This document shows, one piece after another, positions 16,187 to 24,215 of a stretch of 64,000 nt of DNA. The position numbers were made by a program, and so were the translations under genes. The stretch is taken from positions 234,981 to 298,980 of the forward strand of contig JADHRW010000001.1 of the NCBI GenBank assembly GCA_016777225.1, read 5' to 3'. A model generated the notes under the pieces. It was given only the letters and a program-made list of their open reading frames with translations, did not search any database and was not told the DNA's origin. The first letter of the stretch is position 1. Every line of letters begins with the position of its first letter. This DNA comes from Candidatus Thalassarchaeum sp. (GTDB lineage: Archaea > Thermoplasmatota > Poseidoniia > Poseidoniales > Thalassarchaeaceae).

Positions 16187-17023
16187 TCATCGGCCTACCC
16201 ATTTCGCATCGCTTCTATCTAAAAATGCTTGAACACCTATTTCTTTATCTTCTGTATCGAACAAAGCGACGAACTCAGATCTCTCAGCAAGTACTCCATC
16301 AGTAAAAGGTAAATCAAGGGAGGCTCGTACTGCTCGCTTAGCAACTTTAGTGGTATAAGGAGACTTTCTTGCGATATTTTCTGCTAATGACATCGTGATA
16401 GAATTTAGATTATCAGGAGTAGTAACTGCATTAACTAACCCACATGATAATGCAGTCTCAGAAGAAATCATATCTCCAGTCAAAACCATTTCTAATGCCT
16501 TACCATAACCAATAAGTCGACATAACCTTTGAGTTCCTCCACCACCGGGAATTAATCCTAAATTAATCTCAGGCGTACCAAATTTAGACCTATCTGAAGC
16601 AATTCTTATATCGCAAGAAAGTGCTAATTCAGCACCTCCACCAAGAGCAAAACCATCGACCATTGCTATAGTTGGTTTGGATAATTTCCAAACTCTTTCC
16701 CATGCATTATCTTCAAAAAAATCCCTTACATCGTCTGAATTCTTACCTAAAAATTCAGAAATATCTGCACCTGCAGCAAAAGATGCAGGTTTAGCTCTCT
16801 TACCTTCTAAGGGTGGTATTGGAGAAGCACCACGTATTACAATTACTCTAATTAAATCATTTGATTCAGCCATATCACAAGCTTCTTTAAGAGCTTTATG
16901 AGATTCAGAATTTAATGAATTTAGTTTATTTGGACGGTTTAATGTCCAAATAGATACTAAACCACCCGGAGGAGATGTATCATCAATTTGTATATTTTCA
17001 ACTAACAGCACTTCCTCGCTCAT
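16187..17023 (-). CDS. Enoyl-CoA hydratase
   Basis: A crotonase-family protein of 278 residues from ATG 17023 (MSEEVLLVENIQ). A GTG at 17068 that overlaps the upstream stop (GTGA) is in frame and would add 15 residues without family similarity. The two oxyanion-hole regions are ASFAAGADISEFLG and VDGFALGGGAELALSCDIRIA, and both catalytic Glu positions look intact (SKFGTPEINLGLIPGGGGTQRLCRLIG), so this is a candidate true hydratase. It converges with the aldehyde dehydrogenase, 21 bp apart. Confidence 0.9.
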   Translation of the reverse strand: MSEEVLLVENIQIDDTSPPGGLVSIWTLNRPNKLNSLNSESHKALKEACDMAESNDLIRVIVIRGASPIPPLEGKRAKPASFAAGADISEFLGKNSDDVRDFFEDNAWERVWKLSKPTIAMVDGFALGGGAELALSCDIRIASDRSKFGTPEINLGLIPGGGGTQRLCRLIGYGKALEMVLTGDMISSETALSCGLVNAVTTPDNLNSITMSLAENIARKSPYTTKVAKRAVRASLDLPFTDGVLAERSEFVALFDTEDKEIGVQAFLDRSDAKWVGR

Positions 17024-17064
17024 ACATCTACGAGGGATGATTGATGTTTGAACATACGCCAATG

Positions 17065-18009
17065 TCACTCTGGAGGTAAACCAGGTGGTGGAGGCATTGG
17101 AGGCAAACCGGGCGGTGGAGGCATTGGAGGCAAACCGGGCGGTGGAGGCATTGGAGGCAAACCGGGTGCTGGAATTCCTTCTGGTGGAGTAGCGGTTTCA
17201 GATATCTCTCCAAAATTATTTTTCACCTTATCTTTATTCTCAACTTCAAGAGGCATCTTAAGTTTCAGAATTCTTGTAGTATCAATTCGGATGTAAGATA
17301 CTCCTAGTGGTTTACTTTCATCAGGTATCTCTGGCTCCTCAATAATTGTCAATCCATGATTTGGATCTTTCAATAGAACCGCTAGATCTTCCCCCTCTTC
17401 TACTTCTGTCCATAAGCGAGCTTTAGCTGCTCTTCTTTCAGCAAGAACCATTCTTCTCTTTCTTTCTAAAGTTGAGCGTATCTCTGCCTGTCTTGTTCTC
17501 CGTTGATCAACAAAAGCCTCAATCTCTGATTCCATCTCTGATTGAGCATCGGATGTGACAACCAGTTTCTTAGCAAGTGTTGTGCCGTCTACAGCTTGAA
17601 TACCTATGTTTAGATTTGGAGGCATTCCTAAGTCTGATAGTAAAGGGACTGGAGGTGGCATGGCTGGCAAGGGCATTGGAGGTGAAGGGATTTGTTTTTC
17701 TTGTGATCTTCTTCGACTTCTCTCAAGTTTCTTATCCTTTTTTTCACTAACACTTTCTATCTGATTGACAGGAGTGGGTATCTCAATAACTGGATTAGCA
17801 GCGATTGAAACCTTAGTTGGAGTTTCTTTGGGAATACTCGGGGGAACTATTTTTTGATTGCCCGTGAATATTAGAACTGCGAGAATTGAAAGTAGGACTA
17901 CTCCACTAGCAACAGAAGAAACTAAGTCTAAGCTTCCTTGTAAAATAAAGAAAATTATAAACCCAAAAATAAAGGAAAACCAACCGATTATTCTAATCAT
18001 TGACGGCAT
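17065..18009 (-). CDS. Membrane-anchored coiled-coil protein with C-terminal polyproline repeats
   Basis: About 314 residues from ATG 18009, chosen for the GGAAGG upstream; ATG 18069 would overlap the rdgB-like gene more deeply. Two N-terminal membrane helices (IGWFSFIFGFIIFFILQ and VASGVVLLSILAVLIF) are followed by a proline-rich linker, a charged predicted coiled coil (QSEMESEIEAFVDQRR... ERKRRMVLAERRAAKARLW) and a C-terminal tail made of tandem PPMPPPPGL units. The tail resembles profilin- or SH3/WW-binding polyproline of eukaryotic type. No function can be assigned. It sits between the rdgB-like gene and a hydratase, both overlapping or nearly so. Confidence 0.75.
   Translation of the reverse strand: MPSMIRIIGWFSFIFGFIIFFILQGSLDLVSSVASGVVLLSILAVLIFTGNQKIVPPSIPKETPTKVSIAANPVIEIPTPVNQIESVSEKKDKKLERSRRRSQEKQIPSPPMPLPAMPPPVPLLSDLGMPPNLNIGIQAVDGTTLAKKLVVTSDAQSEMESEIEAFVDQRRTRQAEIRSTLERKRRMVLAERRAAKARLWTEVEEGEDLAVLLKDPNHGLTIIEEPEIPDESKPLGVSYIRIDTTRILKLKMPLEVENKDKVKNNFGEISETATPPEGIPAPGLPPMPPPPGLPPMPPPPGLPPMPPPPGLPPE
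17072..17179 (-). repeat. Tandem 27-bp coding repeats (polyproline)
   Basis: Four adjacent 27-bp units: 17072-17098 (four mismatches to the next), 17099-17125 and 17126-17152 (identical), and 17153-17179 (degenerate). Each encodes nine residues of the PPMPPPPGL type on the minus strand. The perfect identity of two units means recent duplication, so copy number may vary between strains. GC content is locally very high for this window. Confidence 0.9.
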
Positions 18010-18040
18010 ACTATCAGTCCTTCCACGGGGCCACCTATCT

Positions 18041-18634
18041 TCACTTTGACGGACGACGAAGTTCATCACAAAGAATTCTCAAAGATTTACCTCGATGAGA
18101 TTTAGAATCTTTTTCAAATTGTGACATCTCTCCAAATGTTCTACCATCTCCTGAATCAGGAATAAATATTGGATCGAAACCAAATCCATTAAAACCACGT
18201 ATTTCGGTAGAAATTTTACCTGAGCAGATTCCCAATGAACTCCAATACTTACCATTTTCATACAATATAGAATATGCACGATATTCTGCTCGACGGTTGG
18301 AAATATTATCAAGAATCTTAATAATTCCTTTATTACCTATAGTTTTCTCAACATATGATGAATAAACACCAGGGAAATCTCCTAAATCTTCAATAAATAA
18401 ACCTGAATCTTCAACTAGTATAGAACTACCCTCAAATTCAGTTCCTGAAATAAATGCTAGAGATTGCTGTATTTTAGACTTGGAAATAATTTCAATTTCA
18501 TCGGTCTGAGGTTCAATAAAATCAGGAGGATTTCCATCAATAAGTAATTGTTCCACGTTATATCCTAGAAGACCCAGTGAAGTCTTAGCTTCAGCAATTT
18601 TATTTTGGTTACTTGTTGCAAAAAGAACTCTCAT
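18041..18634 (-). CDS. rdgB: XTP/dITP pyrophosphatase (RdgB/HAM1 family)
   Basis: A house-cleaning enzyme that hydrolyses deaminated purine nucleoside triphosphates to monophosphates. From ATG 18634 (MRVLFATSNQNKIAEAK) the protein has 197 residues. The family marks are the N-terminal TSNQNKIAEA, the catalytic VEDSGLFIEDLGDFPGVYSSYV, the GFGFDPIFIPDSGDGRTFGEM segment and SHRGKSLRIL. An alternative start 9 nt upstream changes nothing. Its start is 10 bp after the bud32 stop, and its stop region is close to the start of the polyproline gene. Confidence 0.93.
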   Translation of the reverse strand: MRVLFATSNQNKIAEAKTSLGLLGYNVEQLLIDGNPPDFIEPQTDEIEIISKSKIQQSLAFISGTEFEGSSILVEDSGLFIEDLGDFPGVYSSYVEKTIGNKGIIKILDNISNRRAEYRAYSILYENGKYWSSLGICSGKISTEIRGFNGFGFDPIFIPDSGDGRTFGEMSQFEKDSKSHRGKSLRILCDELRRPSK

Positions 18635-18643
18635 TTTAACCAC

Positions 18644-19321
18644 TCAAGCATGATATCTTACTCTTCCTCTAATTGCATTAAATCTACCAATTACTTCATC
18701 GCCAGAGGGTAAGAAGTTATTGTGGGAAGAAAGATAACCCTCGATTAATACCTCAATCGCTCCTTCGTACTCATGATGACTGGCATTAAGGCATTCATTT
18801 AATACCTGTAAATCAAGACCTAATTGTTCAATTTCAGGTATAATTTTAGAAAGACCAAAGTCAATTAAAGAAAGATCTCCTTCCTGATTAATCATAATAT
18901 TATGAGTTGTCAAATCACCATGAGAAATTCCTAATTCATGTAACTCACGGATAAGCCTGCCTAAGTCCCTAATTTGTTCAAATCCTGATGAGCCGGATAA
19001 TAGTGATTCATACAATGTTTCACCATCGATATAACTCAATAAAATCCAACCATTATCAATATCTACATCTAATAATGAAGGACAAGAAATTGTACTAGAG
19101 TGTAACTTAGTTAATGCTCTGACTTCTACAGAAAGTCTCTGGCGTGTTAATCTACGATCTAAATCTGGATGTCGATATGAACGAGGATTGCGTATTTTTA
19201 GGACGGATTTGTCCCCCATCCAATACCCTGAAATTACTATTGCTTCAGCACCTTGATGAAGTATTTCGGACTGTCGCCACATTGGTACCAACTCCTCAAC
19301 CATGTGTAGCGGAGGTGACAT
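18644..19321 (-). CDS. bud32: Bud32-like atypical protein kinase (KEOPS subunit)
   Basis: Bud32 is the small kinase/ATPase of the KEOPS complex that makes t6A in tRNAs. From ATG 19321 the protein is about 225 residues, the size of stand-alone Bud32. It has the truncated kinase fold: LHQGAEAIV (glycine-rich-loop replacement), SVLKIRNPRSYRHPDLDRRL (Lys and the Bud32-specific YRHPxLD), HGDLTTHNIMI (catalytic loop), LIDFGLS (DFG), and a C-terminal RGRVRYHA. In many archaea it is fused to Kae1; here it is alone and Kae1 is not in the window. Confidence 0.92.
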   Translation of the reverse strand: MSPPLHMVEELVPMWRQSEILHQGAEAIVISGYWMGDKSVLKIRNPRSYRHPDLDRRLTRQRLSVEVRALTKLHSSTISCPSLLDVDIDNGWILLSYIDGETLYESLLSGSSGFEQIRDLGRLIRELHELGISHGDLTTHNIMINQEGDLSLIDFGLSKIIPEIEQLGLDLQVLNECLNASHHEYEGAIEVLIEGYLSSHNNFLPSGDEVIGRFNAIRGRVRYHA

Positions 19322-19361
19322 ACCTTGAAAGAGGTTAAACCTAACCAATGAATGAATTCAT

Positions 19362-20450
19362 ATGCCTATGGACCTACCTTTGGCTCCCAATCCACGTGGA
19401 AATGTAGTTCCTAAGTTCTACTCAGAAGAACTTATCGAAGAAGAAGCAATAAGACTTACTAGGGTTATAAGACAGCCTGAAAGGTGGACTATTGAACATT
19501 GTAAAACAATAGCACCTTACACGTTAGAAATTAATCAACTAAAAAAAGAAAAAGAAGTTTACTTGATTGCTCACTCGTATCAAACACCAGATATAGTATA
19601 CGGAGTTGCAGATGAAGTATCAGATAGTTATTCTTTATCAAAATCTGCGAGAGATGCTAAACAACAAATAATTTTGTTTTCAAGCGTTAGATTTATGGCT
19701 GAAACCGCAAAAATACTGAGTCCAGATAAATTAGTTCTACATCCATCGCCAGAAGCAGGTTGCTCTTTATCAGAAAGCATAACAGCTCAGGATGTTATTG
19801 ACTTGAAAGAAAAATATCCTGGTGTACCAGTAGCTTGCTATATCAATACAACTGCAGAAGTTAAAGCAGAAGTTGATGTCTGTGTGACGAGTAGCAATTA
19901 TCTAAAAATATGTGAAAATTTACCAGGGAATAAGTTGATTTTTGTTCCAGATAAATTTATGGGAGAACATTTACAAAATTCATTAAAAGGAAAAAAAGAA
20001 GTGATTATCTATGATGGAATTTGTGAAGTTCATGCTTTGTTCACAGGTGAAAAAGTTTTATCTTGGAAGAAAAGAGCAAAAGAAGCAGGCATCAACCTCC
20101 AAGTATTGAGTCACCCAGAATGTGCAGCGGATGTTTTAGAAGAAAGTGATATTATAGGAAGTAGTGAAGTATTGATTAGAGAATCAATTAGATTAGGTCA
20201 AGAAGGAATGACTGATATTATGTTAATTACAGAATGTGGGACTGCGGACAGGGTAATAGCAGAAACAAAAGATGACTTGAATATAATAGGAACTTGTGTT
20301 ATGTGTAAACATATGAAAACCACCCTATTAGAAGATATTCTCCAAGCATTGAGGGAACCGAGAGAGGAACAAATTATTCAATTAGATGAAGATATCATAA
20401 AAAAAGCAAAATATTCATTAGATGAAATGTTTAGATATGCCGAACTTTAA
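19362..20450 (+). CDS. nadA: Quinolinate synthase (NadA)
   Basis: NadA condenses iminoaspartate with dihydroxyacetone phosphate to quinolinate for NAD synthesis and carries a [4Fe-4S] cluster. The 362-residue protein shows IAHSYQTPDI (usually HYYQ), SDSYSLSKSA, FSSVRFMAETAKIL, PSPEAGCSLSES (first Cys), CYINTTAEVKAEVDVCVTSSN, FVPDKFMGEHL, HPECAADVL, ITECGTADRV and GTCVMCKHMKTTLLE with the last cluster Cys. It uses ATG 19362 or 19368. It is divergent from bud32. Its TAA shares TTAA with the convergent PAP2 gene. Confidence 0.95.
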   Translation: MPMDLPLAPNPRGNVVPKFYSEELIEEEAIRLTRVIRQPERWTIEHCKTIAPYTLEINQLKKEKEVYLIAHSYQTPDIVYGVADEVSDSYSLSKSARDAKQQIILFSSVRFMAETAKILSPDKLVLHPSPEAGCSLSESITAQDVIDLKEKYPGVPVACYINTTAEVKAEVDVCVTSSNYLKICENLPGNKLIFVPDKFMGEHLQNSLKGKKEVIIYDGICEVHALFTGEKVLSWKKRAKEAGINLQVLSHPECAADVLEESDIIGSSEVLIRESIRLGQEGMTDIMLITECGTADRVIAETKDDLNIIGTCVMCKHMKTTLLEDILQALREPREEQIIQLDEDIIKKAKYSLDEMFRYAEL

Positions 20451-22543
20451 TCAATATATCTTTTCTCAATTGCAGATTGATGGGACCAAACCAATAGTAA
20501 TGGTATTAGCATTAGTATTGCAGATTGGAGAACTACAGAGGAATACTCTTCAAATGTTTTTTCTAATGAATAAATTACTAATTCTGAGTTTCCATTTTCA
20601 TCAATTGTAATCCAAGTAATACCATTATTTAGAACATGAGGATGATATTGATTAAACTCATCATAGGTAATCTGAATTCGATTATTATTATCACTGAGAA
20701 TATCCCAAATAAAAACTTCGCTATTGAAACTTGAAATATCTAAATTCGAGGGAGTAGAAGTCACTGGTTTCTGTAAAAATGCAATATAATTACCATCAAT
20801 ACTTGGAGACTCGGCGGGCCATATCGGATTAGAAATTATTTCTTGGTGACCAGTAAGGATATCTATCAAGATAAGACGATTTAAAGGCCCTACATCAACT
20901 AATACTACAATAAAATTACCATCCATTTCTATATCTAATACAGTAGAATTATTATAATCAACAGGGATATCATATAATTCTTCTAAGTACTCATCATTTA
21001 GATCGTTTGAGTATGGGTCGACTAAAATATTAATTTCAAAACTAGGATTAAATAGCATTGTTACATTGATAATTGGTCCACTATTAGTGTTAAATGCCGA
21101 TACTAGGAATGAATCTGAAGCTTCAACAGTAGTTAAATTATCAATTTCATCCGAAAAATATATCCGATTCATGAGAATATCAATAATTTCAATTGTTTCA
21201 TTCTTTATCAATACTAAGTAGGGCTCTCCTTGACTATTTTCACCAATAGATACTTGCTCTAACAATATATCTTGAGTAAGGCTAAAAGTTGGTTCTATCA
21301 TATCTAAAGAATTATCATTTAATTGGAAGAAGTCTAAATGAAATCCATCAAATAATACTAGACTATTTTTAGATAATTCTATACTTGGAGGATTTACCCA
21401 TTCAAATCCTTGAATAATTATTTCCTCTTGTGCACTGACGTTCCAGAGTTTAATATTGATGTCTTGATCTATTTCTTCTATACCAACGACCCAACCCTCA
21501 GAACCAGCCGCGTTAGTTGGATTAACACCCTCAATTGGGAAATCTTGATGAGTAGCATCCCATAGTAATACACTGCTAGTCAGGATTAGGAGAGTAGTAA
21601 TAAATGCTTTAGTTTGAGTAGAACTAGGTTTTTTTAGTGGATGAAAAATACCCTTAATCAGAATCAATGATTCAGATAACCACTTCCTAGGATCATCTAT
21701 AGCACGAGCCAATCTTCTAGAAAATAAACGCTCATCAGCAAATTGCCAAATTGGACCATGAGTTCTAGAAGTTATCTCAACTGCAATAACTGATACAATA
21801 ATTCCTCCGATAATATCAGAAACCCAGTGTATTCCTAAATATAAAATTGTAAATGCCGTTATTATAATAAATAATAATAATAATCTTCGATATCGTAACC
21901 ATCTCTCATCCGAATCCCATCTTTCCATTGTTAACCATATAGCAAATGGAAGACCAATATGTAAGCTAGGCATTCCGTTAGTAAATGGATCAATTTGAAT
22001 AAACCAGTTTTGAATTTGAGGAGTTAAGTCGTAAGCTATTGTTTCCATCTCTGGGATATAATTACCTGTCACTCTAACATTAAAGAATAAATAGAATGGA
22101 ATTGCTAAAATATATACCCAAAACATGGACAATGAGACTCTATCTGCCATATATCTATCATCAAAAAATATAGGATATACGAAAGAAGAGAATGTAATTG
22201 CCATAAAACCCATAACATAGAAATGAGTTAATCCTATCGACAATAAAGGATTGCTCAATGATTCTTGAATCCAGAGAACTATATCTCCTTCAATAGCATA
22301 CACGTAAGGAGTCATGTCAAGTTGGGTATTTGCCATTAAGATTCTATCTAACTGATCAAGTAAGTCTTTCCATAAATAAACAGAAAACACTACTGTCATA
22401 TGCGCCCAATATCTTCTGAACATATCAACAAAGCCAGATATACGTATTTTGGCATAATCCGGCTTAAAGAAAGGCATCATTGCAATACTAATTACTATGG
22501 CGCCAGTAATCCAAGTAAGATAGATGCTAGTCCCTACAGCCAT
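20447..22543 (-). CDS. PAP2-superfamily membrane protein with a large extracytoplasmic domain
   Basis: A 698-residue protein. The first 290 residues hold about six membrane helices and two PAP2 phosphatase motifs: GMPSLHIGLP (motif C2 with SLH) and YLGIHWVSDIIGG (motif C3 with His and Asp). The first motif (KxxxxxxRP) is not visible, as in the inositol-phosphorylceramide-synthase/Aur1-like branch. Residues about 320-670 are hydrophilic, rich in Asn, Ile and Asp, and look like a secreted beta-rich (possibly propeller-like) domain. A final membrane helix (SAILMLIPLLLVW) precedes a short basic tail. A role in lipid-linked phosphate or head-group transfer is inferred. Confidence 0.8.
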   Translation of the reverse strand: MAVGTSIYLTWITGAIVISIAMMPFFKPDYAKIRISGFVDMFRRYWAHMTVVFSVYLWKDLLDQLDRILMANTQLDMTPYVYAIEGDIVLWIQESLSNPLLSIGLTHFYVMGFMAITFSSFVYPIFFDDRYMADRVSLSMFWVYILAIPFYLFFNVRVTGNYIPEMETIAYDLTPQIQNWFIQIDPFTNGMPSLHIGLPFAIWLTMERWDSDERWLRYRRLLLLFIIITAFTILYLGIHWVSDIIGGIIVSVIAVEITSRTHGPIWQFADERLFSRRLARAIDDPRKWLSESLILIKGIFHPLKKPSSTQTKAFITTLLILTSSVLLWDATHQDFPIEGVNPTNAAGSEGWVVGIEEIDQDINIKLWNVSAQEEIIIQGFEWVNPPSIELSKNSLVLFDGFHLDFFQLNDNSLDMIEPTFSLTQDILLEQVSIGENSQGEPYLVLIKNETIEIIDILMNRIYFSDEIDNLTTVEASDSFLVSAFNTNSGPIINVTMLFNPSFEINILVDPYSNDLNDEYLEELYDIPVDYNNSTVLDIEMDGNFIVVLVDVGPLNRLILIDILTGHQEIISNPIWPAESPSIDGNYIAFLQKPVTSTPSNLDISSFNSEVFIWDILSDNNNRIQITYDEFNQYHPHVLNNGITWITIDENGNSELVIYSLEKTFEEYSSVVLQSAILMLIPLLLVWSHQSAIEKRYID

Positions 22544-22605
22544 ACTATCAATATGTCTCGGATAGACACTCCATCATCAAACTGACCCTCCGATAAGATA
22601 TGGGT

Positions 22606-23619
22606 CTATGAGATACGAACAGTAGGACTGCTAGGCTTTTCTAATGTTTCAATGACCTTTTCTACGATTTTATCAAACGCTTGAGCCGTAGCTCCGCTAG
22701 GGTCGGCGATAATTCGATGAACACCATCATCTCCACCTCGAACTATCCCTGGGTCAAATGGTAATGAACCCAAGAAGGGGACAGAAAGATTTTCCGCAGC
22801 ATCGGCTCCACCTCCACTCTTGAAAACATCTAGTGTGATTGACCAATTACCTTCACTATCTGAAGTAGTTTCAATCATACTTCCACTAGGGCCATTTATT
22901 CCTAGTTTAATATTAGGTTCAGTTGAACCTGTAAGAGTATAACCACTCATATTCTCAACCACGCCTATAACTGGAATTGAGATAGTTTTAGCAAAATTAA
23001 TTGATTTACGACTATCTAAAAGAGCTACTTCTTGAGGCGTAGTTACTATCACTACACCATCTATTGTGGGGAGACTTTGAGATACAGTTAATGGTTCATC
23101 ACTAGTACCCGGAGGGAAATCTATGATTAGAGCATCTAATTCGCCCCATTCGACATCACCAATGAATTGATTAATTGCTCCTAACTTGATTGGACCACGC
23201 CAAATAACTGGTTTATCAGGGTCTTCAATCAGGAAAGCCATGGAAATTACTTTTATTCCATGAGCTCCAATTGCTGGATGGATTCTACCATTCTCTACAT
23301 GCAAGTCAGTCCCTTCTAGACCTAGCATCTTTGGAACGTTTGGACCAGTGATATCAATATCCATTATCCCTACTTTCTTACCCATTCTAGCTAAGGAAAG
23401 TGCGAGTCCTGTAGCTACAGTTGATTTGCCAACTCCGCCTTTACCTGAGAGTACCATGATTTTATGTTTAATATCTTCATCAAGCTTATTTATCCTAATT
23501 TTTCTCTGCATTTGTTGATATGCTTGTTCCATCTGAACTTTTTGTTCAGAAGAGACCTCAGGTTTCTCTGGTTTCTGTTCAGAGGTTCCTTGATGATGAC
23601 TAACTGGGCTATCGGCCAT
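22606..23619 (-). CDS. Mrp/NBP35-family ATPase lacking the CxxC motif, with an Ig-like insert
   Basis: A MinD-type P-loop ATPase of about 337 residues, related to Mrp/ApbC/Nbp35 carriers of Fe-S clusters. The deviant Walker A is LSGKGGVGKST, followed by IMDIDITGPNVPKMLGL and IIDFPPGTSDEPL. Family members normally have CPxC just after ENMSG, for a cluster bridging two subunits. Here ENMSGY is followed by about 38 residues without cysteine (TGSTEPNIKLGINGPSG ... SEGNWSITLDV) and then the normal SVPFLGSLPFDP. The insert resembles the end of a bacterial Ig-like repeat. A Fe-S carrier role is therefore doubtful. The start is 23619 (MADSPVSHHQG) or 23649. Confidence 0.88.
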   Translation of the reverse strand: MADSPVSHHQGTSEQKPEKPEVSSEQKVQMEQAYQQMQRKIRINKLDEDIKHKIMVLSGKGGVGKSTVATGLALSLARMGKKVGIMDIDITGPNVPKMLGLEGTDLHVENGRIHPAIGAHGIKVISMAFLIEDPDKPVIWRGPIKLGAINQFIGDVEWGELDALIIDFPPGTSDEPLTVSQSLPTIDGVVIVTTPQEVALLDSRKSINFAKTISIPVIGVVENMSGYTLTGSTEPNIKLGINGPSGSMIETTSDSEGNWSITLDVFKSGGGADAAENLSVPFLGSLPFDPGIVRGGDDGVHRIIADPSGATAQAFDKIVEKVIETLEKPSSPTVRIS

Positions 23620-23731
23620 AGTTATTGGGAAGAGTGAATCATACTTCAACCCTAGTCAACATAAGTTCTACATTAATAATCAAGAAACTATAAAGGTTTA
23701 TTTAATTAAGAATTAGTTTTTCTATAATAAT

Positions 23732-24109
23732 ATGAAACTCTTATTTGTGTGCGTAGGAAATACTTGTAGAAGTCAAATGGCGGAATCTTTAGCCAAAAAT
23801 ATGGGCTTTGAGGCCCAATCTGCTGGAACACATCCCGGTGAAAAAATCGCAAATAATGCAGTATTAGTGATAGAAGAATTAGGAATAGACATTAAGAATC
23901 AATATCCTAAATCTATAGATGAAATAAATACTGATTCATTTAATAAAATAATTAGTATGGGGTGTGGAGTGGAATGTCCAAATTTACCTATATCTGAAGA
24001 TTGGGGATTAGAAGACCCAGTTGGAAATGCAATTGATGTTTATAGAAATACTAGAGACAATATACAATTATTATTAGAAAGATTGTCTCAAACTCAGACC
24101 GACGCGTAG
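23732..24109 (+). CDS. Arsenate reductase / low-molecular-weight phosphatase family (ArsC)
   Basis: A 125-residue protein of the low-molecular-weight tyrosine phosphatase fold. The catalytic P-loop is CVGNTCRS (Cx5R). Further cysteines in ISMGCGVECPNLP match the resolving pair used by thioredoxin-coupled arsenate reductases, and GLEDPVGN carries the general-acid Asp. Arsenate reduction is more likely than phosphatase activity because of those two cysteines. It is divergent from the Mrp gene; TATA-like sequences (TATAAAGG near 23690, TTTATTTAA near 23698) precede the start. Confidence 0.85.
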   Translation: MKLLFVCVGNTCRSQMAESLAKNMGFEAQSAGTHPGEKIANNAVLVIEELGIDIKNQYPKSIDEINTDSFNKIISMGCGVECPNLPISEDWGLEDPVGNAIDVYRNTRDNIQLLLERLSQTQTDA

Positions 24110-24138
24110 AAAAGTGACTCAGGTTTCCCAATATACAT

Positions 24139-24213
24139 ACGAGTGTAGTGTAGTGGTTATCACCGGGCGTTGCCAACGCCTGAACCCGGGTTCAAATCCC
24201 GGCACTCGTACCA
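24139..24213 (+). tRNA. tRNA-Gly (GCC anticodon), CCA encoded
   Basis: A full cloverleaf can be drawn. The acceptor stem is ACGAGTG (24139-24145) with CACTCGT (24203-24209), discriminator A, and an encoded CCA at 24211-24213. The anticodon arm is GGGCG-TTGCCAA-CGCCT with anticodon GCC. The T arm is CCGGG-TTCAAAT-CCCGG. No intron is seen. It lies between arsC and the end of a convergent 1008-residue surface protein whose stop codon is only 2 bp past the CCA. Confidence 0.96.
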
Positions 24214-24215
24214 AG

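Noticed and set aside
8762-17023. Complete phenylacetate or Box pathway
   Set aside because: No ligase, reductase, BoxC or PaaB-E could be found here; only a partial set is visible, so no pathway name is given.
17072-17179. CRISPR-like repeats
   Set aside because: Units are directly adjacent with no spacers, and they stay in frame inside a gene as a polyproline tail.
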